The notes beneath the pieces were generated by a model that saw nothing but the letters and a program-made list of their open reading frames with translations, did not search any database and was not told where the DNA came from. A stretch of DNA of 64,000 nt, from assembly GCA_014192545.1 (NCBI GenBank), contig BJHL01000002.1:388863-452862 (forward strand), written 5' to 3'. This stretch comes from Phycisphaerae bacterium (GTDB lineage Bacteria; Planctomycetota; Phycisphaerae; Phycisphaerales; UBA1924). Positions 58,808 through 64,000 of this stretch are shown here, piece by piece; position 1 is the first letter of the stretch, and every line of letters begins with the position of its first letter. The position numbers were made by a program, and so were the translations under genes.

Positions 58808-60259
58808 ATGACGCACGCAGCACAACACCACGTCCTTCGCTTGCTCTCGGCTTCAGCGGCTGCCAGCATCTTCGCGGCAAGCAGCCTGGCTCAATCGTGG
58901 AATCTTGTGTGGCAGGAAGAGTTCAACGGCACCTCGCTCGACGCGACCAGTTGGACGCCCATCGTCGGACCTTGGCCTTACAACGACGAGCGGCAGTACT
59001 ACAGCGCATCCGCGATCACCGTCGCCAACGGTCGCGGCACCATCACCAGCACCAATGTGCCGCAAGGTGGCCGGTTGTATACGTCAGGCCGCATGGACAC
59101 CAACGGCAAGCGCGAGTTTCTTTTCGGCCGCTTCGAGATGCGTGCCCGTTTGCCTCGCACGCAAGGATTGTGGCCGGCTTTCTGGTTGCTGCCTGCCGCT
59201 GACCAGTGGCCGCCCGAGATTGACATCATGGAGATGCTCGGCCACGAGCCCAACCGCGTGTATGGCTCGAACCACTGGGGCAATCCACCGACGTCAACGT
59301 ATCAAACAACGCCTTATCAGCTGACAACCACTAATCCCAATTTCGCGACGACGTACAACACGTTCTCGTGCGACTGGATGCCTGATCGCATCGACTTCTA
59401 CGTGAACGGAAATCTCTATGCCACGCATCGTTCGCGCGTGCCGCAAGAGCCGATGTACATCATTGTGAATACCGCCGTCGGTGGATTCTGGCCCGGCTAC
59501 CCCAACGCGACGACTGCGTTCCCGCAGCGCTTTGAAATGGAATGGATTCGCGTCTCGCAGTTGCCCGGTCCCAAGCTCATGAACCCCGGCTTTGAATGGC
59601 CAGGCCCTGCGAACTCGGGTCAGCGCGTGTGGTACTGGCAGAACTGGGGCAACGCTGAGTACAGCGAAGCCTTGAAACTCTCCGGCGTTGGCGCAGGCAA
59701 GATGTACGGCAACTTCAACACGCCCAACAACACCTCGGGCTTCTTCCAAGACATGCCAGCTTCGCCCGGACAAGTCTTCAATGCCTCAGGCAAGGCGCAA
59801 ACGCCGTCGTGGGATCGCATGGGAGCCGGCAATCAGGCTCGCATGAGCATCGAGTTCCGCAATCAAACCGGCGCAGTCGTTGGCAGCGCGGTCCGAACCG
59901 TGCTCACGTCAACAGCCGCGCCTGATACGTGGATCGAAACCGCATTCACGGCAACCGCGCCGGCGAATACGACGACCGCTCGCGTTGTCCTCACCTTCCA
60001 GCAAGGCTCGCAGTTGGCCAGCGGCGCAGCATGGTGGGACGACGTTGCTTTCACGCCGCAAAGCGCGTGCGACACCGTCGACTTCAACCGTGACGGCGTC
60101 TTCCCTGATGACGCAGACGTGACAGCCTTCTTCAACGTCATGGCAGGCGCCCAGTGCGCATCGTGCGGCGATATGGATTTCAACAACAACGGCGTCTTCC
60201 CCGAAGACCAAGATGTTGTTGACTTCTTCAATGTTCTGGCTGGCGGTTCGTGCGACTAA
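58808..60259 (+). CDS. GH16 endo-beta-1,3-glucanase-like enzyme with binding module and dockerin-like tail
   Basis: 483 residues from the ATG at 58808; the ATG at 58796 overlaps the ribosome-binding site AAGGA. Signal peptide (FAASSLAQS), then a GH16 domain (31-250) with the catalytic signature EIDIME (137-142) and WPAFWLLP, as in laminarinases. A module like those of the preceding protein follows (257-405, GNFNTPNNTSGFFQ), then two dockerin-like repeats (about 418-483). It hydrolyses beta-1,3- or mixed-linkage glucans outside the cell. Confidence 0.93.
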   Translation: MTHAAQHHVLRLLSASAAASIFAASSLAQSWNLVWQEEFNGTSLDATSWTPIVGPWPYNDERQYYSASAITVANGRGTITSTNVPQGGRLYTSGRMDTNGKREFLFGRFEMRARLPRTQGLWPAFWLLPAADQWPPEIDIMEMLGHEPNRVYGSNHWGNPPTSTYQTTPYQLTTTNPNFATTYNTFSCDWMPDRIDFYVNGNLYATHRSRVPQEPMYIIVNTAVGGFWPGYPNATTAFPQRFEMEWIRVSQLPGPKLMNPGFEWPGPANSGQRVWYWQNWGNAEYSEALKLSGVGAGKMYGNFNTPNNTSGFFQDMPASPGQVFNASGKAQTPSWDRMGAGNQARMSIEFRNQTGAVVGSAVRTVLTSTAAPDTWIETAFTATAPANTTTARVVLTFQQGSQLASGAAWWDDVAFTPQSACDTVDFNRDGVFPDDADVTAFFNVMAGAQCASCGDMDFNNNGVFPEDQDVVDFFNVLAGGSCD

Positions 60260-60272
60260 GGAAAGGTCACGC

Positions 60273-61424
<1,152 letters not shown>

Positions 61425-61490
61425 CGCAGACATTCGCAAGCACATCAGTCAGAGACCCACATCAAGAGCACATTCGAGAGGAACTAGTCA

Positions 61491-62492
61491 ATGAACATTC
61501 GCAGCCATCTCGCTCCCCATGCATGTCGTCGAGCTTTCACGCTGATTGAACTGCTCGTCGTCATCGCCATCATCGCTCTGCTGATTGGCATTCTGCTGCC
61601 AGCCCTGGGCCGGGCACGCGAGACCGCACGCGACGTGAAGTGCAAGGCCAACATTCGCGGTACCGCGCAGGCTCTGGCGATGTACACCAACGACTACAAC
61701 GGCAAATACCCCCCCATTATGTTCAACGCGCCAGACCCTGCTACGCCCGGCAAGCTGAGCATCATGTGGCACGACGTCGCTCGCATCGGCTCGTACTTGC
61801 CCAACTTTGACCCTAGCAACATCTTTGAAACAAACACACGCAGCCCAACAGTCGGTGGCGGTAGCATGGTCTGTCCGAACCATGCGAGCGGCGGACGCTC
61901 CTACGCGATGAATCACTGGGCAGCTTCTGCCGATCAGTGGTCATTTATCACGGGCTCTCTACGCGGCTTCAAACCTGGATTGACGAACACTGGCGCTCAA
62001 AATCTCGCACTGCAGGGCACGCCGTTTGACTCAACTGTCAACTTCGGCGACAAGATGATTCTGCTTTCCGAGGCGTGGGGGCTCTTCTCTACGGATCAAA
62101 GTGGTCCAGGCCAGGTCAATGAAGGTAGGCGCAACTGGTTTGCAATCGCTGACGTTGGCCGCTTCGGCTTCCCCGGTTCGCGTTTCGTCGGCGGCCTCGG
62201 CATGACTGCAACAACCGATGTCTTCCCGGGCGACTGGGCTGGCAGCGCACCTGAACTCTTGAGCCTCGCGACCGCTTCTGACCTCAATATCTACGTGCCG
62301 TGGTACCGTCACCCCAGGTCCAAGGACAGCAACCCTGTGACGAAGAACGGCGGTGCGAACTTTGCGTTCGTTGACGGCCACGTCAGTGGACTCAAGCCCG
62401 CAGACGTAGCCGAGGTGCAAGGCGCACAAAGTCGCAGCACGCTGAAGGCACTTTGGTCTCCCAAAGACCCCGAGTACACCAACTTCCAGTAA
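61491..62492 (+). CDS. Prepilin-type protein with H-x-DG-like C-terminus
   Basis: 333 residues. The N-terminus [28 protein letters not shown] is a class III prepilin leader and helix (residues 14-41), cleaved by prepilin peptidase. The soluble part ends with [15 protein letters not shown], the FxDGH motif typical of the numerous planctomycete DUF1559/prepilin-like proteins. Function unknown. It lies between the ATPase and the solute-binding protein of a sugar transporter. Confidence 0.9.
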   Translation: MNIRSHLAPHACRRAFTLIELLVVIAIIALLIGILLPALGRARETARDVKCKANIRGTAQALAMYTNDYNGKYPPIMFNAPDPATPGKLSIMWHDVARIGSYLPNFDPSNIFETNTRSPTVGGGSMVCPNHASGGRSYAMNHWAASADQWSFITGSLRGFKPGLTNTGAQNLALQGTPFDSTVNFGDKMILLSEAWGLFSTDQSGPGQVNEGRRNWFAIADVGRFGFPGSRFVGGLGMTATTDVFPGDWAGSAPELLSLATASDLNIYVPWYRHPRSKDSNPVTKNGGANFAFVDGHVSGLKPADVAEVQGAQSRSTLKALWSPKDPEYTNFQ

Positions 62493-62513
62493 GACATTGT
62501 CGGCTTCTCGTGA

Positions 62514-63968
62514 ATGACTGACGCAACGACACAATCTCCCACGTCGGCTCGCTCGACGAAAGCGACGCAGAGCCGACGGCGGTTGGCATGGCTTGGCCCT
62601 GCGCTCATCGCTGCTATCGCAGTGCTGTCGGCAGCAATCGCCCTTGTCATGCCCGCGCCAAAGCGTGAAAGCGTCACGATGTGGACGTTCGCACGCATGC
62701 ACGCCGACCTCTATCGCCCTGAGATTGAGGCTTGGAATGATGAGCAGACAGATTCGTCGCGCCGCGTCGAACTTTCGCTTATCGGCGTGCAAGCGATGGA
62801 ACAACGCATGATGTCGGCGTTCCTCGCGGGCTTGCCCAGTGCAGACCTGATCGAAGCCGAGCGGCGAAATGCCGCGCGGGCCTTCGCTGGTCCGCTTGAA
62901 AGTGTCGGATTTCTCGATCTCACGCCTTACGTCGAACGCGATGGCATCATGAATCGCGTGAACGCCGCCAGCTTCAAACCTTGGACCAAAGATGGCCGCA
63001 TCTTCGGCTTGCCGCATGACGTCCATCCGATGATGCTCGCGTATCGCGCGGACATCGTTGAGGCAGCCGGCATCGATGTTAGCAAGATCGAAACGTGGGA
63101 TGACTTCGTTCGCGTCATGCGGCCGCTGCTTTTCAAAGAAAACGGCGAACGCCGAACTGATCGCTACTTGCTGAACATTTGGGAAACCCAGATCGATCTC
63201 ATCGAAGCGATGTTGCTGCAAGGTGGCGGCGGCGTGATTGATGCGTCAGGCGTGCCGGTCATCGACAACGAAGCCAACGCTCGCGTCATCTCGCAAATTG
63301 CCCTGTGGACGAGCGGAGCCGAACCGATTGCCGCTGAAGTCAGTTTCTGGGATGCAACGGGCCACCAACTGATGCGCGACGGCTTCGTGATCGCGACGTT
63401 CGCACCTGACTGGATGTGCAACTACTGGCGCAAAGAAGTGCCTCAGCTTTCTGGCACCATGAAACTCATGCCGCTTCCGGCGTGGGATAAAGGCGGCCGG
63501 CGCACCAGCGTGTGGGGCGGCACGATGCTGGGCATTCCTCGCACCGCGAAAGACCCTGAAAAGTTGTGGCAAATCGCCAAACACTTGTACCTGTCGCGCG
63601 ATCTTGCACACAAACTCTACGAACGCGGCGATATCGTGACACCCGTCAGCGAATTCTGGCAAGACGACATCTACGACAAGCCTGATCCGTTTTTCATGGG
63701 CCAACCCAAGGGCCGCATGTACATCAATCTCGCGCCGCAGGTGCCCGACCGCTTTAGCTCGCCCTTTGGTGCAATCGCGCTGGCCCGCACGCAGAGTGCC
63801 GTGAGCCAACTTTGCAAAGTCGCTCGCGATACCAAAGCGACGAACATCGATCAACTCATGCCGAAAGCTCGCGAGTTCCTCGCCGCCGCTCAGGAAGATG
63901 CGATGCGGCACGTCAATCGCAACGTTTTCTTCGCAGATTCTCAGAAAGCAGCCGAGGTGACGCCATGA
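62514..63968 (+). CDS. Membrane-anchored sugar ABC transporter solute-binding protein
   Basis: 484 residues. The N-terminus has RRRLAWLGPALIAAIAVLSAAIALVM (about 20-48), a membrane anchor without a lipobox or clear cleavage site. The rest is a CUT1-type extracellular solute-binding fold: SADLIEAERRNA, FGLPHDVHPMMLAYRADIVEAAGID, IETWDDFVRVMRPL, GTMKLMPLPAWDKGGRRTSVWGG and LWQIAKHLYLSRDLA. It delivers oligosaccharide to the permease that begins 4 nt before its stop. Confidence 0.92.
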   Translation: MTDATTQSPTSARSTKATQSRRRLAWLGPALIAAIAVLSAAIALVMPAPKRESVTMWTFARMHADLYRPEIEAWNDEQTDSSRRVELSLIGVQAMEQRMMSAFLAGLPSADLIEAERRNAARAFAGPLESVGFLDLTPYVERDGIMNRVNAASFKPWTKDGRIFGLPHDVHPMMLAYRADIVEAAGIDVSKIETWDDFVRVMRPLLFKENGERRTDRYLLNIWETQIDLIEAMLLQGGGGVIDASGVPVIDNEANARVISQIALWTSGAEPIAAEVSFWDATGHQLMRDGFVIATFAPDWMCNYWRKEVPQLSGTMKLMPLPAWDKGGRRTSVWGGTMLGIPRTAKDPEKLWQIAKHLYLSRDLAHKLYERGDIVTPVSEFWQDDIYDKPDPFFMGQPKGRMYINLAPQVPDRFSSPFGAIALARTQSAVSQLCKVARDTKATNIDQLMPKAREFLAAAQEDAMRHVNRNVFFADSQKAAEVTP

Positions 63969-64000
63969 GCAGCCTCGCCGCGCCCGCAACGTTGCCGGGC
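63965..64000 (+). CDS. Start of the next transporter gene (partial, probably a sugar permease)
   Basis: An ATG overlaps the solute-binding protein stop by 4 nt (ATGA). Only twelve residues are visible (MSSLAAPATLPG); the product is inferred from operon context. Confidence 0.5.
   Translation, partial: MSSLAAPATLPG

Overview
The window comes from a planctomycete, most probably of the class Phycisphaerae. This is inferred from a combination of traits: secreted enzymes ending in repeats built on DFNxNGxFPEDxDVxxFFxVLAGG, a PEP-CTERM-type tail (PTPGALALAG...RRRR), a prepilin-like protein with an H-x-DG style C-terminus, a DUF1800/DUF1501 pair, an ECF-sigma/Ser-Thr-kinase pair, and alternative complex III fused genetically to a caa3 oxidase. 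No 16S rRNA is present, so the placement is inferred.

Region by region. (1) 1-1049: an ABC transporter ATPase running off the left edge. (2) 1314-17487, all on the minus strand: a respiratory gene cluster transcribed actA-actB-actC-actD-actE-actF, a small membrane protein, a SCO1-type copper chaperone, ctaC-ctaD-ctaE-ctaF and tatA. It encodes quinol oxidation by alternative complex III, electron transfer by c-type haems, and oxygen reduction by an A2-type caa3 oxidase. Haem A synthase (ctaA) is divergent at 17748, across a shared promoter region with nested palindromes and phased repeats. (3) 19561-25904: a secreted DUF1800/DUF1501 pair, then an ECF sigma factor and a large transmembrane protein kinase. 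(4) 26069-53807: mostly housekeeping and scattered genes, namely tRNA-Phe, an OppF-like ATPase, small membrane proteins, a thiolase, a LuxR-type regulator flanked by two related hairpin elements, a diaminopentanoate-dehydrogenase-like oxidoreductase, a TIM-barrel protein with a charged insert, gcvH, a LolD/FtsX-type exporter, ruvC, ribE, a TPR protein, aguB, ppk2, a TlpA-like thioredoxin, a TonB-like protein, an M16 peptidase, thiE, pgl, an EEP-family phosphoesterase and an HU-type nucleoid protein. (5) 54098-64000: a polysaccharide-use locus, probably for a beta-1,3-glucan such as laminarin. It has a PEP-CTERM surface protein, a GH17-type lipoprotein, a LacI-type regulator, a secreted protein with two beta-sandwich-like modules, a GH16 enzyme, and the ATPase, solute-binding protein and start of a permease of a sugar ABC transporter with a prepilin-like gene inside it.

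How the genes work together. The respiratory genes form one coherent machine with its assembly factors (SCO for CuA, Tat for the twin-arginine ActB, haem A synthase next door). In the glucan locus a 13-bp palindrome, TGAAACTGTTTCA, occurs exactly upstream of both the PEP-CTERM gene and the LacI gene, and a degenerate copy lies upstream of the GH17 gene. This suggests one regulon in which secreted GH16 and GH17 enzymes cut the glucan, dockerin-like and PEP-CTERM tails retain proteins at the cell surface, and the ABC transporter imports the oligosaccharides. The rest of the window is ordinary planctomycete chromosome; I see no prophage, transposase, CRISPR array or rRNA operon.
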